Shown here piece by piece: positions 48,973 through 60,966 of a DNA stretch of 64,000 nucleotides (position 1 is its first letter; each line of letters starts with the position of its first letter). Made by a program: the position numbers and the translations under genes. The notes beneath the pieces are model-generated. The model ran no database searches. It saw only the letters and a list, made by a program, of their open reading frames with translations, and was not told where the DNA came from. The stretch is from positions 253,964 to 317,963 of the forward strand of contig NZ_FNGC01000003.1 in assembly GCF_900102785.1 (NCBI RefSeq). Reading direction: 5' to 3'. Source of the stretch: Arthrobacter sp. ok362. GTDB taxonomy: Bacteria > Actinomycetota > Actinomycetes > Actinomycetales > Micrococcaceae.

Positions 48973-49841
48973 GAAAACAGGGCCCCCTCAAAATCGGCTG
49001 AATATTCCGCGTGCCCGTCCGAATAGGCCGTGAGCCAGGCGAAATCGAACTCCTGCTCCAGCCGCGGACCGTCGACAAAGAACAATGCGGTGGCGAGCGC
49101 ATCGGCCACCATCGCGGACCCGGCCATGGCCCAGCTGGCGACGACGCTACGCACCGGCGCTCCCGTGGTGCCGTCCAGGACATGATGGAACCCGTCGCCC
49201 CAGGCCCGCCGGTTGGCGGCGGAAGCGCAGAGGGCCCCGGCCCCCAGCTGGACGGTGCCGATTGCCCGGGTGGGATCGTAGGGGTGCTCGAGGGCAACAA
49301 CCATCGGATCCGGCCCCGGGTTCAGCAGGTCCCCGCTGGCATCGATGAAGTGCTCGGCGCAGCCGCCGTCCCGGAGCTGGGCGGAGAGCAGATCGGCCAG
49401 CTGCCCCTTGCCGGCCGCGCCGACGTCGATCACAACCGGAGCCGTGGTTGTCAGCGCGGTGCCCTGCCAGTCCAGCACATCCTCCCAGTGCGGCGCGTGA
49501 AGAGGCGCACCGCCCGGGCGCAGGGTGTAGTTGGCACCGTAGCCCAGGCGCTCCAGGCTCCCGCCGATCAGCGGAGTCATTGCACCGCCGGTGAGCCTGT
49601 ACAGCGTGCCGTACAGCTCGCCCAGGGCGGCCGCCTCGGCGGGCAGCTCAATGCGGCCAGGCGTTCGGGCGGCGTTCGCAATCAGCGAGTCGGGCCGGAA
49701 CCGGGACCACGCGGCGTCGTACTTCTCCACCGTGGCGAGCAGCCCGCGGCGGTGCTCGCCGGACAGGCGGGACGGCGTGGAAATCTCCCAGCGGGTCCCG
49801 ATCCCGTCAAAGCCGAAGTGCGTCCAGCCAGGATGCGGCAC
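48969..49841 (-). CDS. apbE: FAD:protein FMN transferase (ApbE)
   Basis: A 290-residue flavin transferase. Motifs are DAAWSRFRPDS near residue 42, GGAMTPLIGGSLERLGYG near 85, VIDVGAAGKGQLADLLS near 142 and HHVLDGTTGAPV near 215, with the metal-binding SAMVADALATALF. ApbE proteins attach FMN to a Ser or Thr of target proteins; the target here is most likely the FMN-binding lipoprotein encoded 21 bp upstream. It has no obvious signal peptide. Confidence 0.9.
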   Translation of the reverse strand: MPHPGWTHFGFDGIGTRWEISTPSRLSGEHRRGLLATVEKYDAAWSRFRPDSLIANAARTPGRIELPAEAAALGELYGTLYRLTGGAMTPLIGGSLERLGYGANYTLRPGGAPLHAPHWEDVLDWQGTALTTTAPVVIDVGAAGKGQLADLLSAQLRDGGCAEHFIDASGDLLNPGPDPMVVALEHPYDPTRAIGTVQLGAGALCASAANRRAWGDGFHHVLDGTTGAPVRSVVASWAMAGSAMVADALATALFFVDGPRLEQEFDFAWLTAYSDGHAEYSADFEGALFS

Positions 49842-49862
49842 GATTCCTCTGTCCCAGCCGGG

Positions 49863-50297
49863 CTATTGGGCCTGTGACTTGATCTTCGCCACGGCCTCGT
49901 TGAAGCCGCCGCTGGTCAGCGAGGATCCCGCAACTTTGGAAACCTGGAGCTCGTCCAGCTTCTTGCCAACAATCTGGGCCTGGATGCCGCTGGCGAACTC
50001 GCCCTGGAACTTGCGGGTGTTCGGATTCGACGGGTGCTGCGTGATCCGCACATCGGACACCGTTCCGCCGGCCAGCGTCAGTTCCACGCCGACGGTCTCA
50101 ATGCCGTTGGGGGAGGTGTAGTTCCCGTCGGCACTGTACGTGCCGTCCTTGTAGGAACCGGTGCCGGCGGACCCGGACGCCGGCGGCGCGGCCGCGGCGG
50201 ACTGCGGCTGCACCGCAGGGGCACAGCCAGCCGCGGTTCCGGCCACGGACAGGCCGGCAAGGCCGACCAGGACGCTCTTACGGAAGGCGGTAGTCAT
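49863..50297 (-). CDS. FMN-binding domain lipoprotein
   Basis: A 144-residue exported protein. The signal peptide ends in AGTAAGC, a lipobox, so it is a membrane-anchored lipoprotein. An Ala/Pro-rich linker leads to an FMN_bind domain (about 55-140) with TYSADGNYTSPNGIE and the presumed flavinylation site GSSLTS, where Ser stands for the Thr of the common SGAT pattern. It is first in the transcript with apbE and the RnfD/reductase fusion. Divergent from argS, with a 233-bp shared spacer. Confidence 0.85.
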   Translation of the reverse strand: MTTAFRKSVLVGLAGLSVAGTAAGCAPAVQPQSAAAAPPASGSAGTGSYKDGTYSADGNYTSPNGIETVGVELTLAGGTVSDVRITQHPSNPNTRKFQGEFASGIQAQIVGKKLDELQVSKVAGSSLTSGGFNEAVAKIKSQAQ

Positions 50298-50530
50298 ACG
50301 GGCTCGATTCTTTGCGGGGATCGGACAGTGGGGATCGGACAGCGAACAATGTGGAGGCGCTGACACGGTTGAAGACGTTGATTTCAGGGTAACGGTTCAC
50401 CCTTGGTGCAAGGCATTGAAGGGCTGGGATTTCCTTGGCCCTTCCCGGAGCCTTCCCCGGAACCTGACCCCAACCGTCATGCCGGGCGCCAGATTCCGCC
50501 ACACCACGGGCCCACGGGTAGGCTGGAAGT

Positions 50531-52195
50531 GTGACCCCAGAAGAACTCTCCCTCGCCATATCCGCCTGCCTGAAGGCCGCTGTCGCAGCCGGTGACATAG
50601 CCCTTTCCGCAGCCGACATCCCGGATGAGGTGCGTGTCGAACGCCCGAAGAACAGGGACCACGGGGACTGGGCCACCAACGTCGCCCTCCAGCTGGCCAA
50701 GAAGGCAGGCACGAACCCGCGGGAGTTCGCGTCTGTCCTGAGCGCCAGGCTCAAAACTATCGACGGCGTGTCCGCAGTGGACATCGCCGGCCCAGGCTTC
50801 CTGAACATCACCGTGGACGCTGCCGCCGCCGGTACCCTCGCCAAGGCAATCGTCGAGGCGGGTGCCGCCTACGGCACTAACACCGCGCTCGCCGGGCACG
50901 TGGTCAACATGGAGTTCGTCTCGGCCAACCCCACCGGCCCGCTGCACATCGGCCACACCCGCTGGGCCGCCCTCGGCGACGCGATCGCCCGTGTCCTCCG
51001 GGCCTCAGGTGCCGACGTCACGGCCGAGTACTACATCAACGACGCCGGTTCCCAGATGAACGTGTTCGCGAACTCCGTGTTCGCCAGGCTGCACGGCCGG
51101 GACGTGCCCCAGGGCGGCTACCCGGGCCAGTACATCGCAGACCTCGGCCACGAGGTGCTCACCGAGCACCCGGACATCCGCGAACTCACCGAAGTGGCGG
51201 CCCTGCCGGTGATCCGGGGCGCCGCATACAAGGCGCAGATGCACGACATCAAGCAGACGCTGGCCGAGTTTGGCGTCGACTTCGATGTCTACTTCTCGGA
51301 GCAGGAGCTCCACGACGCCGGCGCGATCGAAGACGCCGTCGCCCGCCTGCGCGAACAGGGCCACGTCTTCGACGACGACGGCGCGGTCTGGCTGCGCACC
51401 ACAGACTTCGGCGATGACAAAGACCGCGTGATGGTCCGCGCCAACGGTGAGCCGACCTACTTCGCCGCCGACGCCGCCTACTACCTGTCCAAGAAGGACC
51501 GCGGCTACACCGAGAAGATCTACCTCCTCGGCGCCGACCACCACGGCTACATCAATCGGCTCAAGGCCATCGCGGCCGCCGCCGGCGATGACCCCGAGGT
51601 CAACATCGAGGTCCTGATCGGCCAGTTGGTCTCCGTCAACGGCGCCAAGCTGTCCAAGCGCGCCGGCAACATCATCGAGCTCAAGGACCTCATCTCCTGG
51701 CTCGGCAAGGACGCCGTCCGGTACTCACTCGCCCGGTTCCCGGCCGATTCGCCGCTGACGCTGGACCCGGACCTGCTGAAGAAGCACAGCAACGAAAACC
51801 CGGTGTTCTACGTCCAGTACGCCCACGCCCGCTCCCGCGGCGCCGCCCGCAATGCAGTGGCCGCAGGCGTCGAGCGCCGTTTGGACGGCAAAGACAGCTT
51901 CAACGCCGCCCTGCTGGAACATCCCACCGAAAACGAGCTGCTCTCGCATCTGGGCAGCTACCCCTCGATCGTGGCCAAGGCCGCCGAGCTGCGCGAGCCG
52001 CACCGCGTGGCCCGCCACCTCGAGGTCATCGCCGGCGCCTACCACCGCTGGTACGACGCCTGCCGCGTGGCGCCCCAGGGCGAGGAACCCATCACCGACA
52101 CCAACCGCACCCGGCTGTGGCTCAACGACGCCACCAGCCAGGTGCTGGCCAACGGACTGGAACTGCTGGGCGTCTCGGCGCCGGAACGGATGTAA
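50531..52195 (+). CDS. argS: Arginyl-tRNA synthetase
   Basis: A 554-residue class I aminoacyl-tRNA synthetase. HIGH box (NPTGPLHIGHTRW) near residue 138, and KLSKR (KMSKS equivalent) near residue 373, followed by the all-helical anticodon-binding DALR domain ending in LGVSAPERM. An N-terminal additional domain (about 1-85) recognises the tRNA D-loop. GTG 50531 is the start. lysA follows 5 bp after the stop. Confidence 0.97.
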   Translation: MTPEELSLAISACLKAAVAAGDIALSAADIPDEVRVERPKNRDHGDWATNVALQLAKKAGTNPREFASVLSARLKTIDGVSAVDIAGPGFLNITVDAAAAGTLAKAIVEAGAAYGTNTALAGHVVNMEFVSANPTGPLHIGHTRWAALGDAIARVLRASGADVTAEYYINDAGSQMNVFANSVFARLHGRDVPQGGYPGQYIADLGHEVLTEHPDIRELTEVAALPVIRGAAYKAQMHDIKQTLAEFGVDFDVYFSEQELHDAGAIEDAVARLREQGHVFDDDGAVWLRTTDFGDDKDRVMVRANGEPTYFAADAAYYLSKKDRGYTEKIYLLGADHHGYINRLKAIAAAAGDDPEVNIEVLIGQLVSVNGAKLSKRAGNIIELKDLISWLGKDAVRYSLARFPADSPLTLDPDLLKKHSNENPVFYVQYAHARSRGAARNAVAAGVERRLDGKDSFNAALLEHPTENELLSHLGSYPSIVAKAAELREPHRVARHLEVIAGAYHRWYDACRVAPQGEEPITDTNRTRLWLNDATSQVLANGLELLGVSAPERM

Positions 52196-52200
52196 CCGCC

Positions 52201-53757
52201 ATGACGTCAAAACCCAAACAGCAGGCAAACCCAGGACAGCCCGCAAACTCAGGATTGCCGGCCGACGCCCGCAACACCGGCACTGCAGGCTCACCGCTCG
52301 CGCCGGGCTGGCTTGAGGTCCCTGCCGACCTCAATGCCCTCCACGAGCCGCTGTGGGCGGACGGTGTCGCGCGGAACGACGCCGGCGAGCTCACCATCGA
52401 GGGGCTGACGGTCAGCGAGCTGCAGCGCCAGTACGGCACGCCGCTGTTCGTGCTGAGCGAGACCGACTTCCGGGCCCGGGCCCGGGCGTTCAGCGACGCC
52501 TTCAACGATGCCTTCGCCGATATTTGCGGGGGAGTGGACGTCTACTATGCCGGCAAGTCCTTCCTGTGCACCTCCGTGGTCCGGTGGGTCGAGGAAGAGG
52601 GGCTCCGGCTGGACACCGCGTCCGGCGGGGAACTCGCCGTCGCCTCCCGCGCCGGCATCCCCGGCGCCGACGTCGCCCTGCACGGGAACAACAAGTCCGA
52701 CGGCGAAATCCACCGGGCCCTGGACATGCAGCTGGGCCGGATCGTGGTGGACAGCCTCGACGAGCTCGAACGCGTCGCGGCGATCGCCGCCAACCGGGGC
52801 GACACTGCCCGGGTCATGCTGCGGCTGACCCCCGGAGTGCACGCCCACACCCACGAATTCATCGCCACCGCCCACGAGGACCAGAAATTCGGCCTCTCCA
52901 TGGCCGGCGACTCCACCGACCAGGCCGGGCTGTCCGCCGCAGAGGAAGCCGTGGCCGCGGCGACCCGGCACGCGAGCATCGAGCTGCTGGGCCTGCACTG
53001 CCACATCGGCTCCCAGATCTTCGAACCGGACGGCTTCGCGTTGGCAGCGGAGAGGCTGCTGGACTTCCTGGCAGCAATGCAGTCGAAGTACTCCATCGAG
53101 CTGCCCGAACTTGACCTCGGCGGCGGCTACGGGATCGCCTACACCCCTGTTGACACCCCGCGCCCGGCTGCGGAGATCGCGCAGGCGATGGCCGCCGTCG
53201 TCCGTTCCAAGTGCGCCGCGCTCGGGATTGCCGCCCCCCGGATTTCGATCGAACCGGGCCGCGCGATCGTCGGAAGCACGACCTTCACGCTGTATGAGGT
53301 CGGCACGCTCAAGACCGTCCGCGTGGATTCCCCGGGCTCCGGGGCCACCGGTGGCGCCGCGGCCGGCCAGAAAGCCGGCGAGGACGTTACGTACCCCCGC
53401 CGGTATGTGTCGGTGGATGGCGGGATGAGCGACAACCCCCGGCCGGTGCTGTACGACGCGGATTATTCGGCGATTCTCGCCTCGCGGAGCTCCGATGCGG
53501 CGCCGCAGCTGTCCCGAGTAGTGGGCAAACATTGCGAGAGCGGCGACATAGTTGTTAGAGATGTATATCTGCCCGAGGACGTGGCAGCCGGTGATCTGCT
53601 TGCTGTACCGGGGACCGGCGCCTACTGCTGGGCCCTGTCAAGCAACTACAACTATCTGGCCCGGCCGGGCGTAATCGCTGTCAGCGACGGATCTGCCCGG
53701 CTCATTGTCCGCGGGGAAACCGAAGAAGATTTGCTCAACCGCGACATGGGAGTCTGA
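52201..53757 (+). CDS. lysA: Diaminopimelate decarboxylase
   Basis: A 518-residue PLP enzyme that makes L-lysine from meso-diaminopimelate. Alanine-racemase-type barrel with the Schiff-base Lys in YYAGKSF near residue 117, HCHIGSQ near 262, EPGRAIVG near 350, and the C-terminal YVSVDGGMSDNPRP loop. About 40 Gln/Pro/Ala-rich residues precede the domain, so it is longer than typical LysA (about 420-470). ATG 52201 is 5 bp after argS. The stop abuts hom. Confidence 0.96.
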   Translation: MTSKPKQQANPGQPANSGLPADARNTGTAGSPLAPGWLEVPADLNALHEPLWADGVARNDAGELTIEGLTVSELQRQYGTPLFVLSETDFRARARAFSDAFNDAFADICGGVDVYYAGKSFLCTSVVRWVEEEGLRLDTASGGELAVASRAGIPGADVALHGNNKSDGEIHRALDMQLGRIVVDSLDELERVAAIAANRGDTARVMLRLTPGVHAHTHEFIATAHEDQKFGLSMAGDSTDQAGLSAAEEAVAAATRHASIELLGLHCHIGSQIFEPDGFALAAERLLDFLAAMQSKYSIELPELDLGGGYGIAYTPVDTPRPAAEIAQAMAAVVRSKCAALGIAAPRISIEPGRAIVGSTTFTLYEVGTLKTVRVDSPGSGATGGAAAGQKAGEDVTYPRRYVSVDGGMSDNPRPVLYDADYSAILASRSSDAAPQLSRVVGKHCESGDIVVRDVYLPEDVAAGDLLAVPGTGAYCWALSSNYNYLARPGVIAVSDGSARLIVRGETEEDLLNRDMGV

Positions 53758-55074
53758 ATGACCGAATTGCGAACCCTGAAAGTGGCCCTGCTGGGCTGTG
53801 GCAACGTTGGGGCCCAGGTTGCGCGGATTCTCATTGACGACGCCGAAGCCCTCGCCGCGCGCACAGGCGCCCGCCTGGAACTGCAGGGCATCGCGGTGCG
53901 CAACCTCGATGCCGAGCGCGACGTCGAGCTGCCGCAGGAGCTGTTCACCACTGACGCCGAAGTCCTCGTCAAGGACGCAGACGTCGTCATCGAGCTCATG
54001 GGCGGGATTGAGCCGGCCCGGACGCTGATCCTGACTGCCATGCGGCACGGTGCCTGTGTTGTCAGCGGCAACAAGGCGCTCCTGGCCCAGGACGGTCCCA
54101 CGCTGTACGAGGAAGCGGACAAGGCCGGGGTGCAGCTCTCTTACGAGGCAGCGGTGGCCGGCGCCATCCCCATCCTGCGGCCCATTCGCGACAGCCTGTC
54201 CGGCGACCGGATCACCCGGGTGCTCGGGATTGTCAACGGCACCACCAACTTCATCCTCGACCAGATGGACTCCACCGGCGCGCAGTTCGCCGATGCGCTG
54301 GCCGAGGCCCAGCGCCTGGGCTACGCCGAAGCCGACCCCACTGCCGACATCGAAGGCTACGACGCCGCCGCCAAGGCCGCGATCCTTGCTTCACTGTCCT
54401 TCCACACGCGGTTCTCCCTGGAAGAGGTCTCGTGCGAGGGCATCACGTCGGTCACCGCAGCGGACATCGCCGCCGCCAAGGAGGCCGGCTTTGTCATCAA
54501 GCTGCTCGCGATTGCCGAGAAACTCGATGACGAGGACGGCAAGACCGGCGTATCGGTCCGGGTCCACCCCACGCTGCTGCCCCGCGAACACCCCCTCGCC
54601 GCCGTCCGTGGTGCGTTCAACGCCGTCTTCATCGAAGCCGAGAATGCCGGCGAGCTCATGTTCTACGGCCAGGGCGCAGGCGGCACCCCGACGGCGTCCG
54701 CAGTGCTGGGTGACCTCGTGTCCGCGGCCCGGCGCATTGTCCTCGGCGGGCCCGGCAGGACCGAAACCACCACGGGGTACGTGCCCGCGCTGCCCATCGA
54801 TGCAGCCGTTACCAGCTACTACATCGGACTCGACGTGGCGGACCAGCCCGGCGTCCTGGCCCGGATCGCCCAGCTCTTCGCGGAGCACGGCGTGTCCATT
54901 GAAATCATGCGGCAGACCATCCACCGCGATGCCGACTCCAACGTGGAGTCGGCCGAACTGCGGATCGTGACACACCGTGCACGCGAAGCCGCGCTTGCAG
55001 CAACCGTCGAGGCCGTCAGGCGCCTGGACGTCATCAATTCCGTCACATCCGTACTCCGGGTAGAAGGAGTCTAA
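53758..55074 (+). CDS. hom: Homoserine dehydrogenase
   Basis: A 438-residue oxidoreductase in the branch to threonine and methionine. LLGCGNVGAQVARIL (11-25) binds NAD(P), SYEAAVAGAIPILRP is near residue 130, VNGTTNFILDQM near 159 and AEADPTADIEGYDAAAK near 195 complete the catalytic domain. A C-terminal ACT domain (about 350-430, DQPGVLARIAQLFAEHGVSIE, in parts) allows threonine feedback control. ATG follows the lysA stop directly. Confidence 0.97.
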   Translation: MTELRTLKVALLGCGNVGAQVARILIDDAEALAARTGARLELQGIAVRNLDAERDVELPQELFTTDAEVLVKDADVVIELMGGIEPARTLILTAMRHGACVVSGNKALLAQDGPTLYEEADKAGVQLSYEAAVAGAIPILRPIRDSLSGDRITRVLGIVNGTTNFILDQMDSTGAQFADALAEAQRLGYAEADPTADIEGYDAAAKAAILASLSFHTRFSLEEVSCEGITSVTAADIAAAKEAGFVIKLLAIAEKLDDEDGKTGVSVRVHPTLLPREHPLAAVRGAFNAVFIEAENAGELMFYGQGAGGTPTASAVLGDLVSAARRIVLGGPGRTETTTGYVPALPIDAAVTSYYIGLDVADQPGVLARIAQLFAEHGVSIEIMRQTIHRDADSNVESAELRIVTHRAREAALAATVEAVRRLDVINSVTSVLRVEGV

Positions 55075-56181
55075 GTGGCTCACCAATGGCGCGGTGTCAT
55101 CCGCGAATACGCTGATCGTCTTCCTGTCACGGAAGCCACTAAGGTCATTAGCCTGGGCGAGGGCGGCACCCCGCTCGTGCACGCCCGCCACCTCTCCGAG
55201 CTGACCGGCAGCACCGTCTACCTCAAGGTCGAAGGCATGAACCCGACCGGTTCCTTCAAGGACCGCGGCATGACCATGGCCATGACGGCAGCGGTGGACG
55301 CCGGCGCCAAGGCCGTGGTCTGCGCCTCCACCGGCAACACCTCTGCGTCCGCCGCGGCCTACGCGACGGCGGCCGGGCTGCAGTGTGCGGTGCTGGTTCC
55401 CGAGGGCAAGATCTCCATGGGCAAGCTCAGCCAGGCAGTCGCGCACGGAGCCACTTTGCTGCAGGTGGACGGCAACTTCGACGACTGCCTCGACATCGCC
55501 CGCAAGCTCGGCGAGTCCTACCCGGTATTCCTGGTCAACTCCGTCAACCCGGCCCGGATCGAAGGCCAGAAGACGGGTGCCTTCGAAGTGGTGGATTCGC
55601 TCGGCGACGCCCCGGATTTCCACGTGCTTCCGGTGGGCAACGCCGGCAACATCAGCGCGTACTGGAAGGGCTACAAGGAGTACGCCGCGGCGTTTGAGTC
55701 GCCCACCGCAGGGTCGCTGCCTGCCGTGTCCACCAAGACCCCTGTCATGTGGGGCTTCCAGGCCGCAGGGGCGGCGCCCTTCGTGGCCGGCCACCCGATC
55801 ACCGAGCCCGACACCATTGCCACGGCCATCCGGATCGGCAACCCGGCCTCCTGGGACACCGCCGTGGCGGCCCGGGATGAATCCGGCGGCGTAATCGAGG
55901 CCGTTACGGACGAGGAAATCCTGTCCGCACACCGCTGGCTCTCCGCCCGGGAAGGCGTCTTCGTCGAGCCCGGCTCTGCTGCCGGCGTCGCCGGACTGAT
56001 CAAAAAGCACGCGGCCGGGGAAGTGCCGGCCGGCAAGACGATCGTGATCACCGTGACCGGTCACGGCCTCAAGGACCCGCAGTGGGCCCTGCGCACCGAG
56101 GACGGCAGCGACGTGCAGCCGGTCAAGGTCTCCAACGACGTCGTCACCGTCGCCGCAGCACTGGGACTGGAAGAAAAATAA
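55075..56181 (+). CDS. thrC: Threonine synthase
   Basis: A 368-residue PLP enzyme that converts O-phosphohomoserine to threonine. The Schiff-base Lys lies in [11 protein letters not shown] near residue 62, [12 protein letters not shown] near 84, and the phosphate loop [14 protein letters not shown] near 190. GTG 55075 abuts the hom stop. Its short form without the plant-type N terminus is usual in actinobacteria. Confidence 0.97.
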   Translation: MAHQWRGVIREYADRLPVTEATKVISLGEGGTPLVHARHLSELTGSTVYLKVEGMNPTGSFKDRGMTMAMTAAVDAGAKAVVCASTGNTSASAAAYATAAGLQCAVLVPEGKISMGKLSQAVAHGATLLQVDGNFDDCLDIARKLGESYPVFLVNSVNPARIEGQKTGAFEVVDSLGDAPDFHVLPVGNAGNISAYWKGYKEYAAAFESPTAGSLPAVSTKTPVMWGFQAAGAAPFVAGHPITEPDTIATAIRIGNPASWDTAVAARDESGGVIEAVTDEEILSAHRWLSAREGVFVEPGSAAGVAGLIKKHAAGEVPAGKTIVITVTGHGLKDPQWALRTEDGSDVQPVKVSNDVVTVAAALGLEEK

Positions 56182-56183
56182 CG

Positions 56184-57170
56184 TTGGAAACAACCCTCAC
56201 CGTCCCGGCCGAATCAGCTGCCGGCTCGCCGGCCGTTCCGGCGGGCCAGCTGGTCACCGTGCGCGTGCCGGCCACCAGCGCCAACCTGGGCCCCGGGTAC
56301 GACAGCCTCGGCCTGGCGCTCACGCTGCACGACACGCTCACCGTCGAAACCCTGGCCAGCGGTGAACTTGAATTCGAGCTCAGTGGCGAGGGCGCCGAGT
56401 CCCTGCCCCGCGATGCGACCCACCTGGTGGTCAAGGCCCTCACCGAGGCACTGCACCGCCTCGGATTCCGGCACGCAGGCCTGCGGATCACGGCGGACAA
56501 CGTCAACCCGCACGGGCGGGGCCTGGGTTCCTCGGCCTCGGCCGTGGTGGCGGCCGTCAGCGCCGCGAATGCCTTGGTCCCGGAAGCCTCCCGGCGGGGC
56601 CGGGACTGGATCCTGCAGCTCACGAGCGAAATGGAAGGCCACCCGGACAACGTGGCACCCGCCATTTTCGGCGGACTGGCGCTGTCATGGCAGGACAGTG
56701 ACCAGTACAGCAGCACGTGCGCGTCCGTGGCCGCCTCGGTGATCCCGGTTGTGGCCGTGCCGGACTACGAGCTCTCCACCGAGGCCGCCCGGGCACTCTT
56801 GCCGGCCTCGGTGGGCCACCATGCCGCGGCCATGAACTCCGGCCGCGCCGCCTTGCTGATCCATGCCCTGACCAACAGCCCGGAGTTCCTGCTGCCCGGC
56901 ACCGAGGACTACCTGCACCAGAGCTACCGCGCCCAGGCCATGCGGCCCAGCGCCGAGCTGATCGGCGCGCTGCGCCGGGCAGGGCACGCCGCCGTCGTAT
57001 CCGGCGCCGGACCCACCGTGCTGGTCCTGGCCAACGGAGAAGCGGAAGCCCGTGAGGTGGTGGACTTCATCGGCGCCCACACCGCGGGCAACACGCCGGA
57101 AGTAGGCTGGCGTGTGATGAAGCTGGCCGTGGACGTTGAAGGTGCTAAAGTGGAAGTGCACCGGCGGTAA
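56184..57170 (+). CDS. thrB: Homoserine kinase
   Basis: A 328-residue GHMP kinase that phosphorylates homoserine. PATSANLGPGYDSLG near residue 28, the ATP-binding HGRGLGSSASAVVAAV near 110, and VVSGAGPTVLVL near 272 are clear. The start is TTG 56184, 2 bp after thrC; it yields a 15-residue N-terminal extension before the conserved VRVPATSANLGPG, so a later start is possible but no better site is seen. Last of the argS-lysA-hom-thrC-thrB run. Confidence 0.95.
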   Translation: METTLTVPAESAAGSPAVPAGQLVTVRVPATSANLGPGYDSLGLALTLHDTLTVETLASGELEFELSGEGAESLPRDATHLVVKALTEALHRLGFRHAGLRITADNVNPHGRGLGSSASAVVAAVSAANALVPEASRRGRDWILQLTSEMEGHPDNVAPAIFGGLALSWQDSDQYSSTCASVAASVIPVVAVPDYELSTEAARALLPASVGHHAAAMNSGRAALLIHALTNSPEFLLPGTEDYLHQSYRAQAMRPSAELIGALRRAGHAAVVSGAGPTVLVLANGEAEAREVVDFIGAHTAGNTPEVGWRVMKLAVDVEGAKVEVHRR

Positions 57171-57489
57171 ATACGCAGGCGGTCAGTCAGTAACCGTTCT
57201 AGGACCGCGATGTTGGCCACGTAGCCTCTCTCATCTTTCCCTGCGCAATATTTTCCGGTGCCACCTGCTTTCGGTCTGACGCAGGAATCAGCAGAATTGT
57301 TCTGCCCCCTGAAACTCAGCCCGCCGTTCCTCAATTCTCGGATCGTGCATGGTGAAGCAGTATCCGGCCCTGCTGGCCGAAATCCAACCGGCAAGGCCGA
57401 AATCCCGGCTGCAGATCTGAACTGCAGCCCAGATCAAATCACCGCGTCCAGCTCTTAGCCTGGACGCCGTCGAGGGGGAAGGATCCTTC
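57171..57489 (+). other. Long leader of rho
   Basis: A 319-bp gap between thrB and rho without a gene. It contains a small hairpin, gcagaattgttctgc, at about 57290-57304 and an aaggatcc stretch just before the GTG. A long C-rich, weakly structured leader would fit autogenous control of rho by its own product, as known in E. coli; this is an inference. No clear terminator for thrB is seen. Confidence 0.4.
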
Positions 57490-59643
<2,154 letters not shown>

Positions 59644-59683
59644 CTGCTCCAACCGCTAGATTCTGGCGGTCCCGCGCGCTAAC

Positions 59684-59797
59684 GCCGCACGGATTTTCCG
59701 CCCCCGCCCCTCCGCCGGGTGGCTTACGATCTACGATCGCAAGCCACCCGGCGTCGGCAGGCCCGAAGCCACTCCCGGGGCGGAAAATCCGTGCGGC
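59684..59797. repeat. Nested palindrome between rho and prfA
   Basis: An outer perfect 21-bp inverted repeat (59684-59704 with 59777-59797) encloses an inner perfect 12-bp repeat (gccgggtggctt at 59714-59725 with 59741-59752). The inner loop again contains cgatc/gatcg. The whole 114-bp block can fold as a long cruciform. No T tract is present, so it is not a classical terminator; it looks like a REP- or BIME-like element or a processed mRNA 3' structure for rho. Confidence 0.85.
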
Positions 59798-59876
59798 TTC
59801 GTCGTTAAGTCGCCAGCCGCGGTCCAGTTTTTGTTGTCGTAACTAGACTTGGTTTCAAGTCGAAAGAGGTTTGAAA

Positions 59877-60950
59877 ATGTTTGAGTCCGTACAGGGTCTG
59901 TTGGATGAGCACGACTCTATCCAGGCCCAGCTGGGGGATCCTGCTGTCTACGCTGACCAGCGGCTGGCCCGGAAGCTGGGGCGGCGTTCTGCTCAGCTGA
60001 ACGGCATTGTGGAGGCCTACCACCGCTGGGAAAGCATCCGCGATGACCTGGCGGCTGCCAAGGAAATGGCGGACGAGGACCCCGAGTTCGCGGCGGAGGT
60101 ACCCGAGCTGGCGGCCGCGCTGGAGACGGCGGCGGCCAAGCTGCGCCGGCTGCTGATCCCGCGCGACCCGGACGATGCCCGCAATGTGATCCTTGAGGTC
60201 AAGGGCGGCGAAGGCGGCGACGAGGCGGCCCTGTTCGCCGCGGACCTCCTGCGGATGTACAGCCGCTACGCGGAAACCCGAGGCTGGAAGACCGAGATCA
60301 TCTCCGCCACCGAATCGGACCTCGGCGGTTACAAGGACGTCCAGATGGCCGTCAAGGGCAACTCGAACGATCCCGCCGAGGGCGTGTTCGCGCGCCTCAA
60401 GTTCGAGGGCGGCGTGCACCGGGTGCAACGTGTCCCCGTCACCGAATCCCAGGGCCGCATCCACACTTCGGCCGCCGGCGTGCTGGTGCTGCCTGAGGTG
60501 GACGAGCCCGAGGAGCTGGAGATCAACCAGAACGATCTCAAGATCGACGTCTACCGCTCCTCGGGCCCCGGCGGGCAGTCGGTCAACACCACCGACTCCG
60601 CTGTGCGCATCACCCACCTTCCCACGGGAATCGTCGTCGCCATGCAGAACGAGAAGTCGCAGTTGCAGAACCGTGAGGCCGGCATGCGCGTGCTGCGTGC
60701 CCGCATCCTGGCACACCAGCAGGAGCTGATCGACGCCGAAAACTCGGCGCAGCGCAAGTCGCAGATCCGCACCATGGACCGCTCCGAGCGCATCCGCACG
60801 TACAACTACCCGGAAAACCGGATCGCGGACCACCGCACCGGTTACAAGGCCTACAACCTGGACCAGGTCATGAACGGCGACCTGGAACCGGTGATCCAGT
60901 CAGCCATCGAATTGGACGAGCAGTCCCGGCTCGACGCCATCGGCGAATAG
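59877..60950 (+). CDS. prfA: Peptide chain release factor 1
   Basis: A 357-residue class I release factor reading UAA and [17 protein letters not shown] near residue 184 holds the P-x-T codon-recognition tripeptide (PVT instead of the usual PAT), and SGPGGQSVN near 231 holds the GGQ peptidyl-transfer motif, whose Gln is methylated by PrmC, encoded 16 bp downstream. ATG 59877 follows aaagagg at 7 bases; an in-frame TTG two codons earlier is less likely. Confidence 0.97.
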   Translation: MFESVQGLLDEHDSIQAQLGDPAVYADQRLARKLGRRSAQLNGIVEAYHRWESIRDDLAAAKEMADEDPEFAAEVPELAAALETAAAKLRRLLIPRDPDDARNVILEVKGGEGGDEAALFAADLLRMYSRYAETRGWKTEIISATESDLGGYKDVQMAVKGNSNDPAEGVFARLKFEGGVHRVQRVPVTESQGRIHTSAAGVLVLPEVDEPEELEINQNDLKIDVYRSSGPGGQSVNTTDSAVRITHLPTGIVVAMQNEKSQLQNREAGMRVLRARILAHQQELIDAENSAQRKSQIRTMDRSERIRTYNYPENRIADHRTGYKAYNLDQVMNGDLEPVIQSAIELDEQSRLDAIGE

Positions 60951-60966
60951 GCGCGGGGCAGTTGTG

